Virus record (IMG/VR): IMGVR_UViG_3300023284_000367
Coordinates: 1-29,492 of that record
Source of the DNA: a virus
DNA length: 29,492 bases
Reading direction: 5' to 3' (one strand)
Position numbers and translations under genes: made by a program
Part shown: in pieces, positions 15,434 to 21,706 of the stretch
Layout: each line of letters begins with the position of its first letter
Numbering within the stretch: position 1 is the stretch's first letter
Notes under the pieces: model-generated
What the model saw: only the letters and a program-made list of their open reading frames with translations
Database searches by the model: none
What the model was told of the DNA's origin: nothing

Positions 15434-15510
15434 ACATCGAAGATTGGATTTTATCGGGAATTATTATTGTCATAGTTTGGTTGCTGTGGCGCGAATACAA
15501 AAAGGAATGA
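15430..15510 (+). CDS. 26-residue single-pass membrane microprotein
   Basis: ATG overlaps the previous stop as ATGA, stop TGA at 15508-15510. MNIEDWILSGIIIVIVWLLW plus REYKKE: an acidic head, a 14-16 residue hydrophobic span and a positive tail, giving an N-out/C-in inner-membrane topology. Resembles other phage membrane microproteins; target unknown. Confidence 0.55.
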   Translation: MNIEDWILSGIIIVIVWLLWREYKKE

Positions 15511-15514
15511 ACAA

Positions 15515-15886
15515 ATGAGCGTACCAGAAAAGCTGATCCAGGCTGTTCGCCAATACCGGCATAACATGGATAACAGTCCAGACGTGCACAATCCAGAAAT
15601 GGGGTTTGTGAATGCTTTTGATTACGATGAAACCTGCAAGATTGTTGGGTTACTAGAAGATAAGTACAACAACCTGAAATCAGAATTCAAATCGGCACTT
15701 GACTTGCAATCAATATACTTACAAGGAAATGTGGATAAGGATCATAAAATCAAGGAACTGGAAAATCAGTTGATTCTTGAAGGCACAACAAACAGTCAGC
15801 GATGCGACAGATGCCACCTTACAAACTTTTTTAACGGCGAAGAGTTCAAGTGCTGGAATTGCGGCCTTGAGCATACAGGAGAATAA
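15515..15886 (+). CDS. Coiled-coil protein with C-terminal zinc ribbon
   Basis: 123 residues, start MSVPEKLIQAVRQYRHNMDN. The middle (about residues 48-90) is a coiled coil. The last 30 residues hold C97-x-x-C100 and C113-x-x-C116 (RCDRCHLTNF ... FKCWNCGLEH), a zinc ribbon. Next gene begins two bases after the stop. Function unknown; the combination suits a protein-protein or nucleic acid adaptor. Confidence 0.6.
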   Translation: MSVPEKLIQAVRQYRHNMDNSPDVHNPEMGFVNAFDYDETCKIVGLLEDKYNNLKSEFKSALDLQSIYLQGNVDKDHKIKELENQLILEGTTNSQRCDRCHLTNFFNGEEFKCWNCGLEHTGE

Positions 15887-15888
15887 AC

Positions 15889-16062
15889 ATGAGTGAACTA
15901 TACAACCCAGTCGAGGTAGCGGCAGCGATTGAGAGCATGATAAACCGTTGGCCTCACTATGTTTGGGTCATTGGTAAGGAACTCCAGACGGCGGAGAATG
16001 AAGAAGGAATTCGTTATTTCGATGATTTGGCTGACATGCTGGAAACTATGAATAATGAGTGA
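15889..16062 (+). CDS. 57-residue hypothetical protein
   Basis: ATG preceded by GGAGAATAAAC. MSELYNPVEVAAAIESMINR then WPHYVWVIGKELQTAENEEG and a helical acidic tail. Its stop overlaps the next start by eight bases (ATGAGTGA). It is one of a run of genes here starting Met-Ser-Glu/Asp. Function unknown. Confidence 0.55.
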   Translation: MSELYNPVEVAAAIESMINRWPHYVWVIGKELQTAENEEGIRYFDDLADMLETMNNE

Positions 16063-16252
16063 TGTGCCGAGGAAATCTAACGGTCAATTCGCTTCTAGGT
16101 ACTGCCCCAATCCACTTTGCAGTGGTGAATTGGTTTACGAACCCACATGGCCCGGTGCAAAGCCTGAATGGCATTGTCAGGGGTTGGTGGACCCGGAAGA
16201 TGATAACAAACCTCTATTGGCATGTGGCTTCGAATTGAGATATGAGGAATAA
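16055..16252 (+). CDS. Small zinc-ribbon-like protein
   Basis: 65 residues, start MSDVPRKSNGQFASRYCPNP. Cysteines at 17, 22, 41 and 57 with conserved-looking CPNPLCSGELVYEP and WHCQGL spacing suggest a rubredoxin-like zinc ribbon. The gene ends GAG GAA TAA, part of the recurring junction sequence, followed by the next ATG after three bases. Function unknown. Confidence 0.58.
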   Translation: MSDVPRKSNGQFASRYCPNPLCSGELVYEPTWPGAKPEWHCQGLVDPEDDNKPLLACGFELRYEE

Positions 16253-16259
16253 GCAATGA
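16244..16259 (+). repeat. Start-associated linker GAGGAATAAGCAATGA (copy A)
   Basis: Sixteen bases containing a Shine-Dalgarno (GAGG), a TAA and the start ATG of the next gene. Identical to 17283-17298. Confidence 0.75.
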
Positions 16260-16468
16260 GTGAAATATTGTTTTCAGCTAATCAATACCTTGTAGCTGCT
16301 AAACAATGCGGCGCTAACCATGAAGCTGTTGATCATATAAAAGACTTGACAAAATTTGCTCAGGAGTTGTGCTTAGAAACAATGTCGTTATGTAGCGATT
16401 GTTACGTAAGGCCGGGCGGGGCGGTTGCTTGTCATAAACATTCTGGGTTATTGGGGGATAAGAAATGA
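16256..16468 (+). CDS. Small hypothetical protein with C-terminal Cys/His cluster
   Basis: 70 residues, start MSEILFSANQYLVAAKQCGA. N-terminal half helical. The C-terminal half has CSDCYVRPGGAVACHKHSG, a C-x-x-C ... C-x-x-x-H-like metal-binding pattern. Coupled to the next gene by an ATGA overlap. Function unknown. Confidence 0.57.
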   Translation: MSEILFSANQYLVAAKQCGANHEAVDHIKDLTKFAQELCLETMSLCSDCYVRPGGAVACHKHSGLLGDKK

Positions 16469-16638
16469 GCGAGATTCTCAAAAACATTAAAGGTTCGCGA
16501 AAACTTAAGCCGGAAGACCTCGAAGAGTACATGCGTAAAATGGAAACCGAGGTAATTCCAAGCATTGTTGAAGTCATCTACAAACGACAAGTGGCTGCTG
16601 CCAAGAGCCGACACAGAATATTGAGGAATAATCAATGA
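16465..16638 (+). CDS. 57-residue helical hypothetical protein
   Basis: Starts in an ATGA overlap and ends in another. MSEILKNIKGSRKLKPEDLE then helical and basic to ...RILRNNQ. The last codons (AGG AAT AAT CAA TGA) lie in the recurring junction sequence. Function unknown. Confidence 0.55.
   Translation: MSEILKNIKGSRKLKPEDLEEYMRKMETEVIPSIVEVIYKRQVAAAKSRHRILRNNQ
16623..16638 (+). repeat. Start-associated linker GAGGAATAATCAATGA (copy B, one mismatch)
   Basis: Same element with G to T at one position, preceding the gene at 16635; here the ending gene reads it as AGG AAT AAT CAA TGA. Confidence 0.7.
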
Positions 16639-16859
16639 GTGAATTAACAGTTCCAAATTTAGCGGGAGATGGCTTGCGGTTATTAAAAGATGAGTTCCCA
16701 TTGGTCAGCAAAAAACTGTCTTGGCAACATATTGATTTATTGACTCGCCCTTGCCGAGACAAGATTGAGCAACTGGAAGCAGAGAAAACAGAACTCAAGC
16801 ACGAGGTAGACGCCCTTGAGCGGCAGATACTGGATTTCATGACAAAGGAGGCTGTGTAG
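16635..16859 (+). CDS. Small coiled-coil protein
   Basis: 74 residues, start MSELTVPNLAGDGLRLLKDE. Residues about 40-70 form a clear coiled coil (IEQLEAEKTELKHEVDALER). Nothing else recognised. Follows the junction sequence at 16623-16638. Function unknown; likely oligomeric. Confidence 0.58.
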   Translation: MSELTVPNLAGDGLRLLKDEFPLVSKKLSWQHIDLLTRPCRDKIEQLEAEKTELKHEVDALERQILDFMTKEAV

Positions 16860-16861
16860 TT

Positions 16862-17086
16862 ATGAGTGATAAAGAAAAAGGCTTGTATGAGAAATACAAC
16901 GTTTCCAGAGTAGACGGCAGTAGTGATATAGGCGAGAAGCATGCTGACTGCGAATATTTTGTGCTGGACCTAACACATGATCCACATGCAAGGGTAGCAA
17001 TGAAGGCTTATGTAGAGTCTTGCGCTGATGATTATCCGGCATTGGCTGATGATTTAAGTGTTCTGCTGGGTAATCTGGAGGAATAA
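16862..17086 (+). CDS. Conserved small phage protein (KYNVSRVDGSS...KH...YFVLDL type)
   Basis: 74 residues. The pattern EKYNVSRVDGSSDIGEKHAD followed by CEYFVLDLTHDPHARVAMKA is one I recognise from many phages and prophages of Proteobacteria and Actinobacteria, where the protein remains uncharacterised. It is acidic with a compact alpha/beta look. AAAGGAGG (16845-16852) lies upstream, followed by the prior stop. Ends GAG GAA TAA in the recurring junction. Function unknown. Confidence 0.68.
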   Translation: MSDKEKGLYEKYNVSRVDGSSDIGEKHADCEYFVLDLTHDPHARVAMKAYVESCADDYPALADDLSVLLGNLEE

Positions 17087-17092
17087 GCATGA
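17078..17092 (+). repeat. Start-associated linker GAGGAATAAGCATGA (copy C, one base shorter)
   Basis: Same element lacking one A before the ATG of the gene at 17089; the ending gene reads GAG GAA TAA. Confidence 0.7.
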
Positions 17093-17298
17093 CAATGCCG
17101 GAGAGGATATTCGCAGATTTGCAGTGTTGGTACGCTGATGGGGCATGGCCTGAAGACACAACAGAATACATCCATATAGATAAATACAATGAACTGGAAG
17201 CAGAGAACTCAGCGTGGAGTAAACGCTGGTCAATGATATCCAAAGAGTTACAAGAATTTGTGGATGAGGAAATCGAGGTTGAGAGGAATAAGCAATGA
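17089..17298 (+). CDS. Small hypothetical protein
   Basis: 69 residues, start MTMPERIFADLQCWYADGAW. The first half (PEDTTEYIHIDKYNELEAEN) resembles short phage proteins containing a 'YIxxDKYxxLExEN' segment leading into a helix; the rest is a charged coiled-coil helix. Ends AGG AAT AAG CAA TGA in the junction sequence and overlaps the next start. Function unknown. Confidence 0.6.
   Translation: MTMPERIFADLQCWYADGAWPEDTTEYIHIDKYNELEAENSAWSKRWSMISKELQEFVDEEIEVERNKQ
17283..17298 (+). repeat. Start-associated linker GAGGAATAAGCAATGA (copy D)
   Basis: Identical to copy A but read by the ending gene in another frame (AGG AAT AAG CAA TGA), with the next ATG overlapping the stop. Confidence 0.75.
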
Positions 17299-17408
17299 CA
17301 GCAACCTTCATCGTGACTAATTTGTTAACCAGTTATGTTTCCTGGTGGTGGATTATTTTGGCTATTGTTATTGATTTTGGATTGAACGAATTGCGGAAGG
17401 TTTTGTGA
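17295..17408 (+). CDS. 37-residue single-pass membrane microprotein
   Basis: ATGA-coupled to the previous gene and GTGA-coupled to the next. MTATFIVTNLLTSYVSWWWI followed by ILAIVIDFGLNELRKVL: one hydrophobic span with aromatic residues, basic C-terminus. Function unknown. Confidence 0.5.
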   Translation: MTATFIVTNLLTSYVSWWWIILAIVIDFGLNELRKVL

Positions 17409-17857
17409 AAATAAAGCTTCAACTTCAGGAAGATGTGTTCTATCCGCATGATGAAGAAAGTGTGGAATACGTTAAATCTTTGCCGCAGAACAAAATCTTC
17501 GATGTGAACTTGGTTGAGTCGACCAATCTATTGCCATATAAGGCTGTTTTCTGGATCTGGATGAAAGCCATGGCTGAGTCATTTACAGCCCGCAGCAAGA
17601 AAGGTGAGGTCTTCACGGACAAGCAAATGCACGACTTGATGTGCCATCGTTTCCTGGGATATACGGAAGCGCGCCGAATCGGTCAAACGACAGTCATGCC
17701 AGTATTGCGGACCTTGACTTACCCAGAAAATCTAACCCCAGATCGATGGTACGCGCTACTCCGACAAATAGAAGAATGGATGTCAGAGCAAGGTGTGCCG
17801 GTCCCGGTGAACGAAAAGCCCAGCCAGTATTCTATCGAGAGGGAGAAAAACGGGTGA
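17405..17857 (+). CDS. NinB / DUF1367-like phage protein
   Basis: 150 residues with a GTG start overlapping the previous stop. The N-terminal strands (LQLQEDVFYPHDEESVEYVK, then FDVNLVESTNLLPYKAVFWI) resemble DUF1367 proteins; the C-terminal half (IGQTTVMPVLRTLTYPENLT, then DRWYALLRQIEEWMSEQGVP) resembles the end of NinB and DUF1367 proteins, both of the lambda nin-region type and linked to recombination and single-stranded DNA. Position fits: it precedes an HNH/Ref-like gene, a methyltransferase and a RusA-like resolvase, as in nin regions. I cannot separate the two families by eye. Confidence 0.5.
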   Translation: MKIKLQLQEDVFYPHDEESVEYVKSLPQNKIFDVNLVESTNLLPYKAVFWIWMKAMAESFTARSKKGEVFTDKQMHDLMCHRFLGYTEARRIGQTTVMPVLRTLTYPENLTPDRWYALLRQIEEWMSEQGVPVPVNEKPSQYSIEREKNG

Positions 17858-17961
17858 AAAAGTGGCAGAGAAAGACGCTGGATAATTCCTACGATATTTT
17901 GATCTGGTTTGTGTTATTCGCGACTTTCATTATTTGGGTGATCGGTAAATATGCAGCGTAG
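17854..17961 (+). CDS. 35-residue single-pass membrane microprotein
   Basis: GTG start overlapping the previous stop as GTGA; stop TAG at 17959-17961, overlapping the next gene by 11 bases. MKKWQRKTLDNSYDILIWFV then LFATFIIWVIGKYAA: positively charged head, about 18 hydrophobic residues, short tail. Topology N-in. Third such protein in this operon. Function unknown. Confidence 0.5.
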   Translation: MKKWQRKTLDNSYDILIWFVLFATFIIWVIGKYAA

Positions 17962-18298
17962 AGTTACCAAGAACACCCGGGGACCGACAGCGGCTGAAAA
18001 GAGATTTATGGCTTGGTGCCACGATGAGCCCTGTATCATTTGTTGGTTACAGCCTGTTATCGTCGACCACTGTGAAGGCGCAACTTGGCGCCATAATAAA
18101 GTTCTGTGCGGTATGTGGTATCTCCTGCCGTACTGTGAAAAGTGCGATTCTGTCAAGACTCGAGGCAGCCACAATCGGCATTTTAAGGAATTCGGATTCA
18201 CTCAGTCATCTTTGTGGATCCGATTTATTGAGAGATATCCAGATCGGGATCAGATTCCGCTGGATGTTGTAGAGGCTATTATGTCGTGGAACCGATGA
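17951..18298 (+). CDS. HNH/Ref-like zinc-containing protein (nin-region nuclease candidate)
   Basis: 115 residues. PCIICWLQPVIVDHCEGATW has a C-x-x-C pair followed by a D-H dyad, then LPYCEKCDSVKTRGSHNRHF with a second C-x-x-C and a histidine, in the order used by phage Ref-type and DUF968-type HNH nucleases (C-x-x-C, H, C/H-x-x-C/H, N/H). The N-terminal AEKRFMAWCHDEPC matches the helix preceding the knuckle in that group. Located between the NinB-like protein and the methyltransferase. An HNH fold is probable; activity is uncertain because the usual 'HH' is 'DH' here. Confidence 0.58.
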   Translation: MQRRVTKNTRGPTAAEKRFMAWCHDEPCIICWLQPVIVDHCEGATWRHNKVLCGMWYLLPYCEKCDSVKTRGSHNRHFKEFGFTQSSLWIRFIERYPDRDQIPLDVVEAIMSWNR

Positions 18299-19377
18299 AA
18301 GAAGTAATTGGCAATGCGACTTTGTATCTTGGTGATGCCCTGGAAACATTGCAGGGGATGGATGACGAATCAGTTCATTGCTGCGTGACATCGCCGCCTT
18401 ACTATGGTTTGCGTGATTACGGTGTCGACAGACAGATCGGGCTTGAAGATACGCCACAGGATTACATTACGAAGATGGTAGAGGTGTTCCACGAGGTCCG
18501 GAAGGTGCTGAGGAGCGATGGCACTGCCTGGGTGAACATGGGAGACACCTATTCTAGCGGCAGGCGAACGACGCAGACAAGAGATACTTTCAGGGATGCT
18601 GCCAGCGGCAAGCATGATTATTTGAATGGAACTGCAGTACGTGCTGGGCGGCAGGAAGGATTTAAACCAAAAGACATGATGGGTATGCCCTGGCGACTGG
18701 CGTTTGCGCTGCAGGATGATGGCTGGTATTTGCGCCAGGATATCATCTGGAATAAACCAAACCCCATGCCGGAATCTGTTCGTGATCGATGCACGAAAGC
18801 CCATGAATACATTTTCTTATTGTCAAAATCAGAGAGATATTTCTACGATTACGAATCTGTAAAAGAGCAGGCCGAGTATGCAGGGCCAAATTCACCACAA
18901 TCGATCGCATCTCCATACGGTCAAGGATTTACCAGAAAAGCAAAATCAGTTGGTGGATGGGACACAGGGACGGGGAATCACTCTACTATCGAATACAACA
19001 GAGGCACGAGAAAATCTGGAAACAAAGAAAGAAAGCCAAGGCCAGATAGCCCAGAATCTCACACTGGAGGACAAGCCGGATCTGTACCATGGGAAGGCAA
19101 CACCAGAAATAAGCGCAGCGTCTGGACCGTTTCTACCAGACCGTACCCAGAAGCACATTTTGCGACCTACCCACCAGAGCTCATTGTGCCATGTGTTCTC
19201 GCTGGATGTCCTGAAGGTGGCGTGGTGCTGGATCCGTTCGCAGGATCTGGAACGACAGGGGAAGTGGCATCGATTCATGGTCGCAGATCCATCTTAATTG
19301 AATTGAATCCAGAGTACCTTGAGCTAGCAAAGACCCGGGTAACGGATGCGCAGAAGCAAGGCAGGTTATTCGCATGA
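18295..19377 (+). CDS. DNA methyltransferase, N4/N6 class (SPPY type)
   Basis: 360 residues from ATG 18295, which overlaps the previous stop as ATGA; an in-frame GTG nine bases earlier is less likely. Catalytic motif IV is T-S33-P-P-Y36 followed by YGLRDYG, and the SAM-binding motif I is F315-A-G-S-G-T-T-G near the C-terminus, giving the beta-class order (catalytic motif first). The Ser in SPPY is more often seen in N4-cytosine enzymes, though N6-adenine cannot be excluded. Residues about 185-280 form a low-complexity, Gly/Ser/Lys-rich insert expected to hold the target recognition region. No restriction enzyme gene is adjacent, so this is an orphan enzyme, likely protecting phage DNA from host restriction. 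Confidence 0.92.
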   Translation: MKEVIGNATLYLGDALETLQGMDDESVHCCVTSPPYYGLRDYGVDRQIGLEDTPQDYITKMVEVFHEVRKVLRSDGTAWVNMGDTYSSGRRTTQTRDTFRDAASGKHDYLNGTAVRAGRQEGFKPKDMMGMPWRLAFALQDDGWYLRQDIIWNKPNPMPESVRDRCTKAHEYIFLLSKSERYFYDYESVKEQAEYAGPNSPQSIASPYGQGFTRKAKSVGGWDTGTGNHSTIEYNRGTRKSGNKERKPRPDSPESHTGGQAGSVPWEGNTRNKRSVWTVSTRPYPEAHFATYPPELIVPCVLAGCPEGGVVLDPFAGSGTTGEVASIHGRRSILIELNPEYLELAKTRVTDAQKQGRLFA

Positions 19378-19706
19378 GACTGAGCATAAAACCCTTATCC
19401 GTTAACGATGCCTGGCAGGGTAAGCGCTACCGGACCGAGCAATATAAAGCCTATCAACAGCAGGTCAGTTACCTTTTGCGCCCAATGGAAATACCAGAAG
19501 GGCCACTGCAGATCAATCTTAAATGGGGATTCTCAAGCGCTGGATCTGATTTCGATAACCCGATAAAACCGTTTGTTGATTGCCTGCAAAAGAAATATGG
19601 ATTTAACGATAACCGTATAAAAAGGGCAGTAATCGATGTTGAGAGGGTTAAAAAGGGTCAGGAATTCATAGAATTCGAGATACAGGCGCTTATAATCAAT
19701 GAATAG
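19374..19706 (+). CDS. rusA: RusA-like Holliday junction resolvase
   Basis: 110 residues. RusA-family landmarks: S9-V-N11 near the start, then S-D59-F-D61-N62-P-I-K65-P-F-V-D69, and F-N-D79-N-R-I. The three aspartates (two near 60-70 and one near 79) and the lysine are the known catalytic residues of RusA. It cleaves four-way junctions to resolve recombination or replication intermediates before packaging. Coupled by ATGA to the methyltransferase. Slightly shorter than E. coli RusA (120). Confidence 0.9.
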   Translation: MRLSIKPLSVNDAWQGKRYRTEQYKAYQQQVSYLLRPMEIPEGPLQINLKWGFSSAGSDFDNPIKPFVDCLQKKYGFNDNRIKRAVIDVERVKKGQEFIEFEIQALIINE

Positions 19707-19718
19707 AGGAATTGGGAA

Positions 19719-19850
19719 ATGGCAAAAAAAGCGAAGGTGAAAACCCGGGTAAAACGCAACAAACCGACATTGATCGGCGGCGATAAGGATCCAAAGAAGC
19801 GTAAAAAAGCAGGGACCAATTTAATCGGTGGCAACCAGGATCCGAAATGA
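19719..19850 (+). CDS. 43-residue very basic protein with an internal repeat
   Basis: ATG preceded by GAGG/TTGGG; ends in an ATGA overlap with the next gene. MAKKAKVKTRVKRNKPTLIG leads into two near copies of a segment, LIGGDKDPKKRKKAGTN and LIGGNQDPK. More than a third of residues are Lys or Arg, suggesting nucleic acid binding. No family recognised. Confidence 0.6.
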   Translation: MAKKAKVKTRVKRNKPTLIGGDKDPKKRKKAGTNLIGGNQDPK

Positions 19851-20341
19851 TTGAGGGTGCATCATTATTTGATATCGGTATTTTCCTCGGCGTCCTGTTC
19901 GCTATGCTTCTAACCTCAATGCCGCAAAAGTTTGCTATGTCTATATGTCTGAGCGTGGCGTTATTGGGGATCCTGATCAATAGTCTGGCTCAATTGGAAT
20001 ATATTACTGTGCGGGCGGTCTTTCCATTGGCCGGGATTGCAGAAGTTGCTGCAGCTTTCATGTTAATTATGTATGGCAGGATTGTGTGGAATCGGCGAGA
20101 CCAGGTCTTTTTTTACCTGATGGCTGGATTTCTACTGTTTTCGTCTGCTATCAATCTGATATTTATTCCAGTTTATCTGTATACTGATTACCTTACTTTT
20201 GGAATGTATCAAGCGGCATTCCATACGATAGCTGTACTTCATGTGTTAACGATGTTGGGTTATTCGGATGGGATTCGAGCACTTTTTAGAGATATTCGGG
20301 ATTCTTTTTTTCGGGATCACGCTGATACTTCTCATAGCTGA
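19847..20341 (+). CDS. Multi-pass membrane protein of the lysis region
   Basis: 164 residues. At least four hydrophobic spans can be read: about residues 8-24, 28-45, 52-77 and 86-108, with a possible fifth near 121-140. A charged C-terminal tail follows (RALFRDIRDSFFRDHADTSH). As the first gene of the lysis block it may be a holin, antiholin or superinfection-exclusion protein. Nothing separates these by eye. Not the same family as the 3-TM holin further down. Confidence 0.6.
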   Translation: MIEGASLFDIGIFLGVLFAMLLTSMPQKFAMSICLSVALLGILINSLAQLEYITVRAVFPLAGIAEVAAAFMLIMYGRIVWNRRDQVFFYLMAGFLLFSSAINLIFIPVYLYTDYLTFGMYQAAFHTIAVLHVLTMLGYSDGIRALFRDIRDSFFRDHADTSHS

Positions 20342-20352
20342 GGCCAAGACAA

Positions 20353-20676
20353 ATGGCTCAAGATGCAATAACAAAGATAAATAAATATGCGGCGACCGCT
20401 GCAATCATTGCTGCTTTTGCCTCTGGGATATTCACTTTATATGCCAGCCAAGTTATCGCTGATCATAACGATAAAGACAATGCACACCCGGCTACCATAG
20501 CTCAGATAGAACTGAACAAGGCTCAGATCCAATTACTCGACCAACGTGGACAGCTTATCCAGGAGCGCAACGATGATGCTCACGAGCGAATCGAGAAGGC
20601 TCAGGAACGGATGGAAGAAAACCAGACCGACATTCTGAAAGAGATCCGGGCCATTTCATTGAATAGGGATGATTAA
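20353..20676 (+). CDS. One-span membrane protein with a periplasmic coiled coil (i-spanin-like or holin-associated)
   Basis: 107 residues. One hydrophobic span at about residues 13-33 (ATAAIIAAFASGIFTLYASQ) followed by a long charged helix (IQLLDQRGQLIQERNDDAHE, then RIEKAQERMEENQTDILKEI) that predicts a coiled coil. This is the layout of inner-membrane spanins (Rz type), but also of other phage membrane proteins. Weak RBS. It abuts the endolysin gene with one-base overlap (stop/start). Spanin role is inferred from architecture and place; the partner lipoprotein may be the gene at 21442. Confidence 0.5.
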   Translation: MAQDAITKINKYAATAAIIAAFASGIFTLYASQVIADHNDKDNAHPATIAQIELNKAQIQLLDQRGQLIQERNDDAHERIEKAQERMEENQTDILKEIRAISLNRDD

Positions 20677-21059
20677 TGTACGCTCTCGGCGCGGCATCTA
20701 AAGAAAAGTTAGCAACCACTCACAATGATATGCAGGCAGTGGTTAACCTGGCTATTACTCTGACTGATGTGGATTTCTCTTTTGTAGAAGGCCGGCGCAC
20801 TGTTCAACAACAACTTGAGAATATCGAAAATAACGTATCGTGGACAATGGACAGCAAACATCTTGAAGACGATAACGGCGATGTATTTGCTGGTGACATT
20901 TATCCTTATGTCGATGGAGAGACAAGCCATGATCAAAAACACTATGACCGCGTCGCAATAGCCATGTTTCATGCTGCTCAGAAGCTTAAAATCAATATTG
21001 AATGGGGCGGGTTTTGGTCAAAGCCTCATGTAGATTGTCCACATTGGGAGCTGGTATGA
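20676..21059 (+). CDS. Endolysin, M15-type L-Ala-D-Glu peptidase
   Basis: 127 residues. The M15/VanY-type zinc site is present: S60-K-H62, D74 in G-D-I-Y-P-Y, and D120-C-P-H123-W-E-L at the C-terminus, with the E-G-R-R-T helix start (residues 38-42). This set resembles the T5-type endolysin family that cuts the stem peptide of Gram-negative peptidoglycan. Compared with typical members, the loop between SKH and the aspartate has an extra few residues (LEDDNGDVFAG). No signal peptide, so it needs a holin to reach the wall; a 3-TM holin gene follows at once. Confidence 0.9.
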   Translation: MYALGAASKEKLATTHNDMQAVVNLAITLTDVDFSFVEGRRTVQQQLENIENNVSWTMDSKHLEDDNGDVFAGDIYPYVDGETSHDQKHYDRVAIAMFHAAQKLKINIEWGGFWSKPHVDCPHWELV

Positions 21060-21445
21060 GCAACCCAATAAGCGCAGTAATGAATCTTGGTGGTAAATTT
21101 ATTGATAAGTTTATCGCTGATAAAGACTTGAAAGAAACTCTGAAAGCTGACTTTGCTATGGCGGCAATGAATGGTGATTTAAAGGAGTTTGAAACGATCA
21201 TCAACGCTCAAGCTGGCATCATTATGGCCGAAGCCAGCGGCACCTGGTTACAAAGTTCCTGGCGCCCTCTAACGATGATCTGGTTCAGTGTACTGCTGGG
21301 TATGTATTGGTTCGGATTTGCTCCTGAGTACCTTGTGGAGAATCCCTCGACAGTAGATCAGTTATTTGATCTGTTAAAGATCGGAATCGGCGGCTATATT
21401 GTCGGTCGATCTGGTGAAAAAATGATGAAGGAGTACAAAAAATGA
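21056..21445 (+). CDS. Holin, 3-TM family (Holin_3TMs-like)
   Basis: 129 residues from ATG 21056, which makes an ATGA overlap with the endolysin stop; an in-frame upstream ATG inside the endolysin gene is not used. The family signature is present: MSNPISAVMNLGGKFIDKFI, an amphipathic helix, then SGTWLQSSWRPLTMIWFSVL (S-W-R-P before the first span), a second span and a glycine-rich segment (IGIGGYIVGRSGEK). The protein forms lesions in the inner membrane that release the endolysin at a set time. Confidence 0.85.
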   Translation: MSNPISAVMNLGGKFIDKFIADKDLKETLKADFAMAAMNGDLKEFETIINAQAGIIMAEASGTWLQSSWRPLTMIWFSVLLGMYWFGFAPEYLVENPSTVDQLFDLLKIGIGGYIVGRSGEKMMKEYKK

Positions 21446-21693
21446 AATATTTACTATTGCTGTTAATCCTTGTGGCCGTGCCTACCCAGGCCTGTTTTGT
21501 GTGGAGTAAGACCTGCCTGCCTCATGTCACGGCTGAACCCTTTCCCCAAAAAGGGTATGATTCGATTATGACATTAAGAACCGACAATCATGTGCAGGGA
21601 ATTCACGTATCTGGGCCGCAAGGTCTACATACAAGCAGAAACGAAGCACAACCTGGTTATTTACATCGACCGGGTAGGTCTGATAGTCCTTAA
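21442..21693 (+). CDS. Exported protein, possible outer-membrane spanin-like lipoprotein
   Basis: 83 residues. MKYLLLLLILVAVPTQAC is a signal peptide ending in A-C18; the -3 residue is Thr, so the lipobox is imperfect and either lipoprotein or signal-peptidase I processing is possible. The mature part is hydrophilic and rich in Pro, Gly and His (GIHVSGPQGLHTSRNEAQPG). It is ATGA-coupled to the holin gene. An Rz1-like role with the coiled-coil protein at 20353 is a reasonable guess, not proven. Confidence 0.5.
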   Translation: MKYLLLLLILVAVPTQACFVWSKTCLPHVTAEPFPQKGYDSIMTLRTDNHVQGIHVSGPQGLHTSRNEAQPGYLHRPGRSDSP

Positions 21694-21706
21694 AAAAAGG
21701 TGAGGC

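Noticed and set aside
18370-18804. 144-codon frame on the minus strand
   Set aside because: Antisense to the methyltransferase, which has its catalytic motif in this stretch.
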